From Mesostigma viride (Eukaryota > Streptophyta > Mesostigmatophyceae > Mesostigmatales > Mesostigmataceae): a stretch of DNA of 64,000 bases. The stretch is taken from NCBI GenBank assembly GCA_009746045.1, contig RPFO01000664.1, positions 34,822-98,821 of the forward strand, in the 5' to 3' direction. Positions 21,355-32,326 of the stretch are shown here, in pieces. The position numbers and the translations under genes are program-made. The notes beneath the pieces were generated by a model. That model ran no database searches, was not told where the DNA came from, and saw only the letters and a program-made list of their open reading frames with translations. How positions within the stretch are numbered: the stretch's first letter is position 1; each line of letters begins with the position of its first letter.

Positions 21355-22893
21355 CACCCCCGAGTTCCTAGTGACCCATGTCCTCGAGACTTGGGCGCGC
21401 CTCAAGGACCCCCAGACCAAAGGGCTCCTCCTGTGGTTTTGCGCCCACCCGCGGGTGGTTCACTGGCTCCGTGGCGCTCCCCCCCACTTGGTGCGGCTTG
21501 CCGCGGAAGGCCATGACGAGCGCATTCAGGCCGCCTTGCAGGTGCTCCTCCCCGGCCCTAGCCTGCCAGCTCACTCCATGCGCTTGGCCACCCTCCCCTG
21601 CCGCATGGGCGGGTGTGGGCTCACCCGCGCCGCCCGCCTCGCCCCCGCCGCCTTCCTTGGCTCTGTTGCTCAGGCCTGGGCGGAGATCCGCCGGTTGGTC
21701 CCCAGCGCCGTCAGCGCCATTCCCGACTTGGTCACCCCATCCCCCTTCCCCTTTGTGCAGGCTGTGCAGGATTCTTACCTCGGGATCCAGCAGGCTTGCG
21801 ACCTCGTCCGCCCCGCTCAGGCCGTCCACCGTCGCCTGCCCCGGGGCACGCCCGGCGTGTCCACTGTCGTCAGTCCTAGTGTCTTCCCTGCCTGCGTTCA
21901 TGAAAAACAACAAAAGACCTACGCGGGTATACTACACTGTGCCGAGTGGATGGGTCTGCATGCGAGCTTGAACGATCAGGGGAAGGCTTGGCTTCACTCC
22001 GTTTCCCTTGAGGGGAGCGTGGGGTCCGCATTCCTGCGCGCCCTCCCCATGAGCCCTTTGTTCACGCTGGTTTCGGCCCTTTACGCCATCGCTCTCCGCC
22101 ACCAGCTCTTTGCCCCGCAACCTCTCATCACGGCGGGTGCGTCCTGCGGCAGCTGCGGGCTTGCTCTGGATACTGCTGGGACGCACTACATCGCGTGCAT
22201 GGGTGGCCAGCAGAACCAGAACTGGTTCCTCTATCTCCATACCGCTCTCCTCCGGGTGGTGTGTGCCATGGTTCGGTCGGTCTTTCCCCACTCCACCATC
22301 AAGTGCGAGGATCGACGCGGATGGGGCCGCCCTCTACTCACCCAACCACCGCCCCGACATTACCGTGCTTGACTACGACGGGCAGGGTTGCCACCTGCTC
22401 CTCGATGTCTCCGTGGCTCGGCCGCTTTCCGGTCGCCACATCCTCCGGGCGGCTGTGGATGCCGGCGCTGCTGCCGCTGTGGCTGAGCGCGACAAGTTTG
22501 CCTCCTACGGCAATGTGGGGCCCCACCGGGTCATCCCCTTTGTCCTTGAGGAGTTCGGGGCCATGGGCCCCAAGACAGCGGAGTTTTTCCACGAGTGCTG
22601 CCAGCGCCGTGAAGACCGCGTCGACCTCGAGGGTCAGACCGCCCCGTGGTCGGCCCGCACGTGGTCCTCGTATTGGCGGCAGCGCCTGTCACTCGCCCTC
22701 ACTCGCACCGTGGCTGATGTGTTATTCCGCCGCACCCGGGCCGACTTTGTCGCGACCCATGCGGTCTAGATCCCTTCCAGGCCTGCATGGTGGGCCGGAA
22801 GCGCTGTTGCTGCGTGTAGTTTTGTGATGTATAGTTAGTTGTACCTTGTGCCGCTGGCGTGATCCTTGGATGTCTGTGTCAGATTACTATTAA

Positions 22894-23465
22894 TTTCTTC
22901 AGGGTTCTTCTCCCAGTTATCGGGTTTCTCCTTATGTTGCATGCCTATCTCACCTCCGTAATCTATCATTCTCAATGAATATATATAGAGAACCTTACCG
23001 GTTCATCTGTGTTCCGATTGCATGGCTGAGACCTGTAGGATTGCGTTGGACTCCTCTGTGTCGGCGGGGACATAAGCTTTGCCTGTTAATGTCACCATAG
23101 ATAGCCATATCACGCGGATACCCCCAATTATGTGAAGTTATTTCTAATAACCAAACATGCTCACTTCAGGCCCTGTTATTGGACAGCCATATCCGATAGA
23201 CAGGAAGTCTTGTGTCTGTATGAACAAGCAGAGAGACGCCCGACCAAAAGGGGACCACCGCTCTCTACCGCGTAAGTACCGTCTCGTAGGAATGGCCTCA
23301 GTCTAGACGGGAAACAACCACCCTCTACGATTCCTGGAGAGTGCTAGGAATCTCCCCTGTCTCTAGGGGTTTGATAAGTCCGTTCTGTCTTTAATGACAG
23401 GAGGTAAAAGATCTGTGCATTTAGTGGAGCAGAGACCACCATTTTATATTATTCTGAACATTACA
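22894..23465 (+). mobile_element. LTR, second part (continuation after the LINE)
   Basis: From TTTCTTCAGGGTTCTTCTCC to about ATTCTGAACATTACA it matches, inverted, the left part (30566-31100) of the solo LTR. Together with 12243-12534 it makes one LTR of about 860 bp that was interrupted by a 10.4 kb insertion. Confidence 0.8.
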
Positions 23466-26400
23466 AATATATACCCCTGCCCCGTGTGCCCCCCTGCCGA
23501 GGCGGCCCTCGGGGCGGGCCGTGGCCTGCCCGATGGGGCCGCCGTTGCTCGGGCCCTGGCGCCCTCGGCCCCGGGGCCCCACCCGTCGCCTGGCCCCGCC
23601 GACGGGGGCGCGGCGCTGTCGCCTGGGCTGGGCCCGGCCGACCCCCGGCGGGCCTGGCGACCCCGGCGCCCGCCCCCGGCCCCTCGCTCCCCGACGCTCT
23701 GGCCTCCCTTCCCCCGGCCGCGGTTGGCCACCCAGCCGCCACCCCCGTCCTTGCCGCGTGGGACGGCGGCCCCCGGGCCCACGCGTTCACCTCGTGGCCG
23801 CCCTCGCACATTGTCGGCGTGGTGGGCCGCGCCACCTTTTCTTGGGCGTACTGCCCTTTGTTGCTGGACGCGGTCGGGTTGGAGGCCGCCTTCCCCTCGC
23901 TCCCTAGGCCCCCGGCCTTCCTGGCCCTAGTTGCGCGGTGCGGGCGACATTTCTTTCCGCCGCCCCCCGGTGACGGCCTCGACTCTTTGGGGGTATGTCT
24001 TGGAAGGATATCACGCCGGCTGCCGGCTGCCGTGGCATCTCCCGGCCGCCCGGCAGGAAGAGCTGCTTTCCCTGGACGAGCGGGTGGGTCAGGAGGTGGT
24101 CGAGTTCGTCACGGCGGTGGCTCGAGACGCACAGGTCTCGGTGCGGGCGGCCTACCTCGCGGGCGGCGCCGACCTGGGCCTCATGTCCCCGCGGCAGCTT
24201 CGCCTCTTCTTGGACGCCCAGGCCCCGCCTCCCGGCCCGGTTGCCAGTGGGGGCTTTCTCATCACCTCCCTCAGCCTGGCGCAGGCCGCCATGCTGCGTG
24301 TGGAGTTCGGGGCCCCCATCGCGGTTCAGGGCGGCCAGGCCATCTTGGTGGACTCGGCCGGGCGCGCCCAGCCCCTAACCGCGGGGACGCCTGTTTCTGC
24401 CTTCCTCCACGACATCCTGGAGTTGGCAGGCATCCCGCACGAATGGCACCCCGCGGCTGACCAACCGGTCGGCATCCTCTCGCGCGCCCAGATTGCTGCT
24501 CTCCCGGGTTGCTGGGAGGCCGGCTGGGACCCGCCCCCCCCTCATGTCCGGTCCCTTCTGGAGGGGGACGACCCCGAGTCGGGCTCCTGTGCCATCTGCC
24601 TTGAGCCCTTCCGGCCGGGGGATGGCTTGTGTCGCCTGCCCGCGTGCGGCCACACATTCCATCAAGCGTGCATCGCGCGCAGCTTGCTCCACTCCGTGCC
24701 GCGCTGCCCGTTGTGCCGGGCTGTTGTGCCGCCCCCTGGGACTGCGCTTCCTCTCGGCCCGCCCCCGGTCTCGCTGGGTCCCCTGCCGGGTCCCCACCGG
24801 GCCCCGGGGCCAGCTGCCTCCCCGACCCCTCGGCCGCCGCCCCCGGCCTCGTTGCCGGGGCCTGGGGTGGTCGCGGGCGCGCTGGCGAGTCCCCCTGGGA
24901 GGGGCGCCGGCGTTCTCGATCCCCCTCCGCTGGGGGTCTCCCCGGTGGGCACTGCCTCCTCCGTGGCCCCGGCGGGCCTGCCGGGCGCTGGTCGGGTCGT
25001 GGTGCGCGCGCCTGCCGGCCCGGCTGGGGAGACGCCGCAGGCCCCACGTCCTGCCTTTGCTGGCGCCGCTCCCCGCCACTCAGCGCCCGCCGACGGCCTT
25101 CACCGGTGTGCCGTGCTGCTTCCCACGGGGTCCCCGTGTGCTGGTGTGTTCCACAACCGTAACCTCCTCTGCCAGCACCTTCGCGCTGTGCACCCCGATC
25201 TCGGCGCGGCGGATCTGCAGGCCATGAGCTGTTACCGGTGCCCGGAAGCTCACTGCCAGCGGGTGTACTCCATTCACGGGCGCGCTCAGCACGCGCGCGC
25301 CTGTGTTGCTCAACGGCCCCTCAACCGGCCAGCAGTCCCGGCCCCCTCCCCCCCTCCCGCCTCGGCTCCCACCGGCTCCCAGCCCCCGCCGCCCGACTAC
25401 TCGGCCAGTTGGCGTTGGCTTGACACGGTTCCCTGGGATGCATGCGCCATCAACCCGACGTCTACCCTGACCGACCTCCCCCACCGCGCGCGTAGCCTTT
25501 TCGCGCAATGTGCAATCGTTTCTCTCCGGCGCATGCACGCCGCTCCGGACGACCCGCTGGGCTTTAAACTGCACATGGTGACCCCCCGCCTGCTCCTCAC
25601 CCCTCTCGGGCGTGGTGTGCGCGGCCTCCAGGGTGCGGTTATTGCCCGTTGCCGACGCTTTCTGCAGGGGGACTGGGAGGGGCTGTTTGGCGTGCCGCCC
25701 CCGCGCACGGCCCGGCTGTCGGGGGAGGTCAACTTCGAGCGGGTGGCCGCCGACGTCATCCGCCTCGTCCGCGAGGGGCAGCTCAGCCGGGCCATGACCC
25801 GCTTGGAAATGGCCAAGCTGGCCCCCGCCAATGCGGCTACCCTGGCGGCCTTGGAGGCTCTTCACCCTGCGGAGCCCGGATTCCAGCTGCCCGTGCCGGA
25901 CCCCCTGCCGGCCCCCCTCCGGCTGGACCGCGACTGCTTCCTGGAGGTGATGCGTGCGGTCCCGCGGGCTTCCTCTACCGGGCCGTCGGGCTGGCGCTAC
26001 GAGCACTTGGAGGTCCTGGTGGGGCATGGGGGCGAGGACATTCTCTTTGACACCCTCATTGACCTGGCGGCTGGTCGCGTTCCTCCCGCTGCGCGCGAGT
26101 GGTTAGCGGGCGCTCGCCTCCTCGCTCTGCTCAAGGGTGTCTTGCCCCCCCCGAGGGCAAGGTGCGCCCGATCGCCTGCGGTGAGGTGCTCCGCAAGCTC
26201 GTGGGCAAAGTGATCTGCCGCCAAAAGGCGCCCGAGCTCCGTGCCTTTTTCTGCCCGCCCCTCGCAGCGGGTGAGACCTCGGTGGCGGCCCAGCTGGGGG
26301 TGACGACTCCAGGCGGGGCGGATATCCTCATCCATTCGGTGCAGGCCTACCTCGAGGCCCACCCCACCCACGCTGTCGTCAAGGTCGACTGCCACAACGC

Positions 26401-28443
26401 GTTCAACAGTCTGTCCCGCGCCAGCATGTTTGCGGCCGTCATGGAGTCCTTCGAGGACTTGTACGCTTGGACAGCCGTGTGCTACGGCCAGCCCGGCCAA
26501 CTGGTTCACATCATGGAGGACGGCACTCGCGGCGGCCTGCTGTCGCGGTCGGGCACCCAGCAAGGGGACCCCCTGGGACCCCTGTACTTTGCCGCCCCCC
26601 TCCAGGGTTGCCTCCAAGCGGTCCATGCTGCCCACCCGGCGGTCGCTATTCAGGCCTACTTGGATGATATCTACCTTCTGGGCCCTGTGCCGGACACCAC
26701 CGCGGCTCTGCTGGCACTGCAGACCGCGGTGGCCGACATCAACCTCCAGTTGACCCTGCCAAGTGCGCGGTGTACTCGCCCCAAGGTGATTGCTCCGGCT
26801 TTCCGCCCCAGCTCTTGGGCCGGGACGAGCGCCTCCATGGGTTGGATGTCCTCGGCGTTCCGGTTGGCGACCCCGCGTTTGTCATCGATGCTCTGCGGGC
26901 CGCCCTCGAGGCACGCACTGAGGTACTGCCCTTGATTGCGCGCCTTCATGATTCGCAGACCAAGGGTCTGCTTCTGTGGTTTTGCGCTCACCCTCGCGTC
27001 GTTCACTGGCTCCGGGGCGCTCTTCCGGCTCAGGTCCGGCTGGCCGCCGAGGGCCACGACGAACGCATCCAGTCGGCCTTGGCGCAGCTGGTCCCGGGCC
27101 CCGACCTCCCGCCACATGCTATTCGCATTGCCTCCCTGCCTGCACGGATGGGTGGCTGCGGTCTGACTCGTGCCGCCCGGCTGGCCCCAGCAGCATTTTT
27201 GGGCTCCGTCGCTCAGTCGTGGGCGGAAAGCTGCCGGCTCCTGCCCCTTTTGGCAACGGCAGCGCCTGACCTCCTGGACCCCAGCAGCCCTTTGCCCTTC
27301 GTCACCGCCATCCAGGAGGCCTATGCTGAGATCCAGCAGGCCTGTTCTCCCGTCCGTGCCGCTCAGGCGGTACAGCGCCACCTCCCTCGCGGCACTCCCT
27401 CGGTCGCCTCCGTTCAATCTCCCGCCGCATTCCCTGCTCGCGTCATCGATAAACACCAGAAAACCTACGCGGGTATTCTGCACACGGCTGATTGGATTGC
27501 TCTTTTCGCGGACCTCAACGCCCAGGGACGTGCGTGGCTGTTCTCGCTTTCCTTGCGGAGTGTGGGCTCGGCGTACCTTCGTGCTCTTCCCATGGCCCCC
27601 CCATTCGCCTTGGCTCCCAGCCACTACTCGGTGGCGCTCCGGCACCAGCTATTTGCCCCGCAGCCTCTTGTTCCGGCCGGGCGGCCTTGTGGTAGCTGTG
27701 GGCAGCCGCTGGATCCCACGGGGACTCACTACCTTGCCTGCATGGGGGGCCAACAGAATCAGAATTGGTATTTGTATTTGCACACTGTCCTCCTGACGGT
27801 GGTGCTCGCCATGATTCGGTCGGTTTTCCCCCACGCGAACATCCGGTCCGAGGATGCGGATGGCGCTGCCTTCTATTCCCCCAACCACCGGCCTGACATC
27901 GTGGTGCTGGACTTTGAGGGGGGTGGCCGGCATCTGCTTATTGACGTTTCGGTGGCGCGGCCCTTGGCTCTTAGCCACGTGGCTGGGGCCTCCCTCACGG
28001 CAGGTTACACGGCGGACCGGGCGGAGCGGGCCAAGCTCCTGGCCTACGGCGACGTCGGGCACCATCGTGTGGTGCCCTTTGTCCTGGAGGAGTTTGGGGC
28101 CATGGGGCCCCTGACCTCCGCCTTCTTCAAGGAGTGTTGCCGGCTCCGGGAGGACCGGCTGGACCTGGAGGGCCAGCGGGCCCCATGGTCGGCGCGGACC
28201 TGGACGTCATATTGGCGTCAGCGCTTGTCGGTGGCGCTGACTCGGGCCATGGCTGACATCATGCTCCGCCGTACGCGGGCTGATTTTGCGGTGCAGCAGG
28301 GCTATTAGGTTCCTCCCGTTAGGCGTTTCCATTGGTCTTATCGTAGTATAGAGCTTTGACATGGCTCTGTATATAGGTTTATAGCTGGGCGTTTGCTTTG
28401 GTTTGAGTGATTTCACTCTGCTGTAAGTAATTATATTTTTAAA
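23466..28443 (+). mobile_element. RING-RT-REL LINE, copy 2 (nearly complete)
   Basis: Begins directly at the end of the LTR and runs to the 3' untranslated region with TGTAAGTAATTATATTTTTA (28420-28440). It is longer at the 5' end than copy 1 by about 1.1 kb and carries no internal insertion. Coding capacity is described under the protein entry. Confidence 0.75.
23486..28308 (+). pseudogene. RING-H2 / C2H2 / reverse transcriptase / CCHC / restriction-like endonuclease polyprotein
   Basis: After a Pro/Ala-rich start and an unrecognised N-terminal region come a RING-H2 finger (CAICLEPF, CRLPACGHTFHQAC, CPLC; 24588-24716) and two C2H2 fingers (25100-25200; YRCPEAHCQRVYSIHGRAQH at 25231-25302). 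The RT follows with GPSGWRYEHL, KVRPIACGEVLRKL, motif A KVDCHNAFNS (26380), motif B GTQQGDPLGPL (26550) and motif C YLDD (26657). Then the CCHC knuckle CGSCGQPLDPTGTHYLAC (27688) and an endonuclease motif PD (27892) with IDV (27942) and a downstream AKLLAY. The last four features are those of REL-type LINEs (R2/NeSL/HERO group). The frame changes near 23930, in a run of eight C at about 26146, and at about 26760 where one C is missing after CTGCC. Otherwise the reading is intact, so decay is recent or the indels are sequencing errors. A RING finger, usually an E3 ubiquitin ligase module, is unexpected here. Confidence 0.8.
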
Positions 28444-29033
28444 ATATATACCAGTAGTGTAGATTAGTCAGGCTTAGCCTAGCATGTGGCCCACGCGCAT
28501 GTGCGCCCATAATGGCCCGGGCCATGGATGATTAATTAATTAATCAATTAATTAATTAATTAATTAATTAATTAATTAATTAATTAGGTAGAAATATAAC
28601 CGATCCGTTGGGAGTATCTGTAGCACATATCCCTGAGAAGGGGCATATGGCCTAAAATACATTCTAGGCTACTTCCTGCAAAGGTGGGAATGTAAGCTAC
28701 CCTTGCTCTAGGTGCACCAGGGCACCTGCACCCTCATGATCTATCACGCTATATGCCCAGCTAAGGGGGAGCATGTCATGTGGGGGAAGATCATCATGGC
28801 TATACAAGAGCTACCTAGGGCATGGCTTCTCGACAGAGAGCATCTCTCTGCATGGCATAGCATGGCTAAATTCTTAATGCAACATCCATGGGGGTCCATT
28901 ATAGGCAGGGCTTGGCTAAATTCTGAAGGCATCATCCATGGGGGCCATTATGGGCGCACATGCGCGTGGGCCACATGCTAGGCTATAGCAGGCTTATAAG
29001 CCTGACTAATCTACACTACTGGTATATATTCCC
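28444..29033. mobile_element. Foldback sequence with about 90 bp inverted ends
   Basis: Left end ATATACCAGTAGTGTAGATT, continuing through TGGCCCACGCGCATGTGCGC, is repeated inverted at 28935-29030. The left arm passes into a (TTAA)n run. Part of the interior (28600-28925) also recurs inverted at 29231-29590. The right end abuts the TAG of an ORF1 fragment. No coding capacity. Confidence 0.65.
28531..28586. repeat. (TTAA)n simple repeat
   Basis: About 14 TTAA units with one TCAA variant. The same tail type ends the ORF1-only LINE at 16344-16362, so it may mark an insertion boundary. Confidence 0.85.
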
Positions 29034-29226
29034 TAGTCTGAGGTGGCAGGGGGGGCCTGCCAGGGCTTGTGGTCAACGTGGATGACCGCCACCCTCCAGT
29101 ATACCGGCTTCCCCCTTGCGCTCTGCCGGAGCTGAAGGTAGGTCGGCCATAGCTCGCGTCGCCGTTGTTGCTGGGCCACTGAGGGTCAAGTCGTCGTCCA
29201 GCGTGAAGCGAGTCTCCGAGAGCTTC
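29034..29226 (-). pseudogene. LINE ORF1 fragment (C-terminal end), duplicate
   Basis: The minus strand reads TRFTLDDDLTLS, then frame-shifted ALATRAMADLP-like codons, and further on the HKPWQA region, parallel to 29673-29860. It is a second copy of the ORF1 3' end, broken by indels, ending TAG directly at the foldback sequence. Confidence 0.55.
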
Positions 29227-29672
29227 TTCCATGGATGATGCCTTCAGAATTTAGCCACGCCCTGCCTATAATGGGACCTCCCATGGATGTTGCACTAAGA
29301 ATTTAGCCATGCTATGCCTATGCAGAGAGACGCTCTCTGTCGAGAAGCCATGCCCCAGCTCTTGTATAGCCATGATGATCTTCCTCCCCCGTGCCGGGAT
29401 CCCCTTAGTTGGGTTGAACCCGAGACAGCATGGTGGTGCCGGTGCCCTTGAGGCACCTAGAGCAAGTGTTGCTTACATTCCACTCTTGCAGGAAGTCAGC
29501 CCAGAATGTATTAAAAAGCCATATGCCCCTTCTCCGGGATATGTGCTACATGTACTCCGAACGGAGTTATGTTACTAAATAATTAATTAATTAATACGTG
29601 GCCACATCACTAAGCTTTCTAGTCTACACTACTGCTATATATCAAATCTACACTACTGCTATATAGTCCCTA
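29227..29672. mobile_element. Inverted partial copy of the foldback sequence
   Basis: CATGGATGATGCCTTCAGAA through GCATAGCATGG-type sequence and on to AATTAATTAATTAATACGTG is the reverse complement of 28560-28925, with small indels. At its right end CTACACTACTGCTATATA occurs twice (29621 and 29646), resembling the terminus of the first copy. Confidence 0.6.
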
Positions 29673-30416
29673 GGCTGGGGTGGCTGGGGCGGCAGGGGTC
29701 GCCTGCCAGGGCTTGTGGGCGACGTAGATGTCCGCCCCCTTCCAGTACACCGGCTGCCCCGCCTTGGTCTGCGGGAGCTAAAGGTAGGTCGGTCATAGCT
29801 CCTGTCGCCGTTGTTGCTGCGTCAAGGTCAAGTCGTCGTCCAGCGTGTAGGAGGTCCCCCCAAGCCGCTTGCGACGCTTGAGTAACTCCATCTTATCCGC
29901 CATGGTGTCAAAGGTGAGGAGCAAGGGGGAGGGGCCGGCCTTACACCGCGAGCGGGGAAGGCGGGTCACCCCCTGCGGCTTGCCCTTACCAGTGAGAGCC
30001 ATGCCAGGGACAAGGATTTTGTTCTCAAACGCCAGGTCAAGGATCTCGGAGGTCTCGTCCTGCAGCTGGTCGAAGTGCTTGACTATGACGTTAAGGCTGC
30101 GCTTGTCGAGCTCGGCCTCCTCGCGGAGATCCAGCGTCTGCTGCTTAAGCTGGGCGGCGATGGCGGAGGTGGTGGTGGTGTTGTGGTTCATCAGCATGGC
30201 TGCCCAGGTCTGGGTGGGAGGGGCATCGCCGGCAGGGCCAGCAGGGGCTGGCCGGGCGGCGAAGTCCTTCACCGCCTGGGCAGTGATGCCTGCGGTGTTT
30301 TGCAGGCATTCGATGGCGATGGCATTGTCCTGCAGGCGCTTGTCGATGGCGAGAAGCTGAGCGGTGAGGGTTAGATAGAAAGGGCTAGATAGAAAGCTTT
30401 CTTCTTGATGTCTCAA
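29673..30416 (-). pseudogene. LINE ORF1 protein, second family member
   Basis: Starts MRHQEESFLSSPFYLTLTAQ, then a helical segment (LLAIDKRLQDNAIAIECLQN), an alanine/proline linker, and the C-terminal part RSLNVIVKHFDQLQDETSEI, VTRLPRSRCKAGPSPLLLTF, KRRKRLGGTSYTLDDDLTLT and QQQRRQEL. Two in-frame stops follow (LRRQEL, then PTYL) before QTKAGQPVYWKGADIYVAHK, so the copy is inactive. It aligns with the ORF1 at 13245-14250 but is clearly diverged, and no ORF2 follows. Confidence 0.6.
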
Positions 30417-30565
30417 CCAGGACGAATGCTATCGTTCTTGTTCTTCCCTCGGTAGAAAAAACGCAGGTAGGCGGAAATGGTTGATGTATACTGAAAGAGT
30501 CAGTACACGGAAACTCGTCCCATGCTTTGATAAGTCTGTTCAGAGGTCAAACCTCCGATTACCAA

Positions 30566-31394
30566 TGTAACAGAATAAAATGGTGGCCTCTGCTCCGCAC
30601 AGATCTTTTACCTCCTGTCATTAAAGACAGAACGGACTTTTCAAACCCCAAGAGATTCCTAGCACTCTCCAGGAATCCTAGAGGGTGGTCGTTTCCCGTC
30701 GAGAGGCCTCTCCTATGTACGAGACGGTACTTACGCGATAGAGAGCGGTGGTCCCCTTTTTTGTAGGGCATCTCTCTGCTTGTTCATACAGACACAAGGC
30801 TTCCTGTCTATCGGATATGGCTGTCCAATAACAGGGCCTGAAGTGAGGATGTTTGGTTATTAGAAATAACTTCGTGAACATTATTGGGGGTATCCGCCTT
30901 ATGGCCATGATGACAAACAGGCGAGGCTTATGTCCCCACCGACACAGAGGAGTCCACCGCAATCCTACAGGTCTCAGCCAATCAGAACACAGATGGACCG
31001 GTAAGGTTCCCTCTATATATTCATTGAGAATGATAGATTACGGAGGTGAGATGGGCATGCAACATAAGGAAAAACCCGAAAAGGAGAAGAACCCTGAAGA
31101 AAGATTCCCTCTATATATGCTTTACACCCCTAACTTACGAAAGATACTACTAACTGACATCAGTCAGATTACACATAGATTCCAAGGTACTGTCCCGTAC
31201 CGTCCAGGGCCCAACACGAAGGACCATCAAAAGGGCAGTCCGCATAGAAGTCCCCAAAAGTCAAGTCAGGCCAGGAATCATTACACTTTGGCCGTACAAA
31301 GGACTCAGCCATATATTATACACTGAACGCTGAACTCCAAGTTCGCGTCCACTTGGATGTAACAGTATACACACTGTAAGAAAATACTGTTACA
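30566..31394 (-). mobile_element. Solo LTR (829 bp), intact
   Basis: Ends TGTAACAG and CTGTTACA form an 8 bp inverted repeat with TG...CA termini. CCAA flanks both sides (30562-30565; 31395-31398). Depending on the exact end, the duplication can be read as ACCAA. It is the uninterrupted relative of the split LTR at 12243/23465, in opposite orientation. There is no internal domain, so it is probably the product of LTR-LTR recombination. Confidence 0.85.
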
Positions 31395-32326
31395 CCAATA
31401 CTCTGCAAAAGGGATGCTGAACACGTACTCCGTAGCACGTTCATAAACCAGATTCATGCACATTGTTCATGAACGCACGCACTGACGAAGGGAATACTCC
31501 CCCAAATAAACGCAAGTCTATCCACCTCTATCTAGCAAATCGTTTCTCCTGTTATTTTTATAACAGAGAGACGTTCGCACACACAGGCATGCGCCTGGCG
31601 TGAAGTACCCGCGTCGAGACAAACAGCTGAACTACTGGAAGGTTTTGTACAACACTGCCCACACGGCACGACTGCACGCATTAAAGAGCCTTGCCGACGT
31701 CTGCAGCAGGCTGCCATCCCTGCACAATGGGAAGGACTGCGTGGGGGCTGTCTCATTGAGACCATCGTCCCTTGATTGAACACCTTGCAGCAAACCACTC
31801 TAAAAAAGGATAAGCCGTTGGATTCTATGCATGGCCATGCCACCAAACAGTGTCTGTCATGGTGACCATGAGGGCCTGGACCAACTGACATGCAGTTGCA
31901 GTCTGCACAGGACAGCTGGCGCCCGTCACACTTGGTGCAATGGGCATGGCTTATCTGCCGCATCCCTGCCATTCCTGTCAGGGTGCGGCATAAGAAGGCT
32001 CTTGAGGTCCTCACCCCTGTTATATAAAGAGACAGCGCAATCCATGTATATAACGAGACAATGTGAGACAACCGTGATAGCACTTATCATCTGGGGGGGA
32101 GCGAGTCCATGAAAAGCCGTCCGCCACATCACACGCTCAGCCAGTTGTGCCAAGCTGTCACACCATGCACGCAGCAAGAAGCTAGGTCACAAATACGCCG
32201 GCACGTGTTGGTTCATGCATACATGCGTCGCAATACACAAAGCACCATAGATTGTGAAGCCATCGTGCGTGCTGCTTTAATGCCGGGGCTATATAGTTGC
32301 TCTATAGCCCACACAATGAGAGCCCC
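31395..32326. other. No recognisable gene
   Basis: A 183-codon minus-strand frame (32083-31532) rich in Cys and His has no recognisable domain and a composition close to random. No repeats. Confidence 0.35.

Larger units (their letters stand above)
18143..21373. mobile_element. CACTA-like non-autonomous element with subterminal repeats
   Basis: Left end CACTAGGAACTCGGGGGTG (18143-18161) and right end CACCCCCGAGTTCCTAGTG (21355-21373) are inverted repeats. AC flanks both sides (18141-18142, 21374-21375). Removing the element and one AC restores alignment of the RT-thumb codons with copy 2. GTGGTAAAAA-type repeats fill 18165-18440 and 21060-21350. The roughly 2.6 kb interior has no convincing transposase; its scattered ORFs are short and unrelated. 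The ends equal the terminus at 9971, so a tnp2-type enzyme is the expected partner. Confidence 0.85.
12600..22769 (+). pseudogene. RING / C2H2 / reverse transcriptase / endonuclease protein, copy 1 (broken)
   Basis: The order is: RING-H2 (CPICLDLPRPGDGLCRLPAC, CGHVFHQACIA, then PLC in a shifted frame, 12620-12760); first C2H2 finger (CGARLPNRNSLLVHIRASH); second finger begun at 13234 and resumed at 16363 (MDCYRCPAAHC, QRIFSIHGRYQHERQC). The RT fingers follow in several frames (16430-17470), then RT palm motif A KVDCHNAFNA (about 17600), motif B GTQQGDPLGP, motif C AYMDD (about 17871). After the CACTA-like insertion the thumb resumes in phase (RTHVLETWARLKDPQTKG). The CCHC knuckle CGSCGLALDTAGTHYIAC follows, then the endonuclease HRPDITVLDYDGQGCHLLLD. 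At least five frameshifts make it non-functional. Confidence 0.75.
12535..22893 (+). mobile_element. RING-RT-REL LINE, copy 1: 5' truncated, nested, inserted in the LTR
   Basis: Starts just upstream of the RING finger codons and ends shortly after the protein's stop (22769). Comparison with copy 2 (23466-28443) shows the same order of domains. Two later insertions, at 13245-16362 and 18143-21373, account for about 6.3 kb of its length. No clear target duplication could be assigned; comparison with the solo LTR suggests that a few bases of target were lost. Confidence 0.75.

Noticed and set aside
31532-32083. 183-codon Cys/His-rich minus-strand ORF
   Set aside because: No spacing typical of zinc-binding domains and no similarity to a known family; composition near random.
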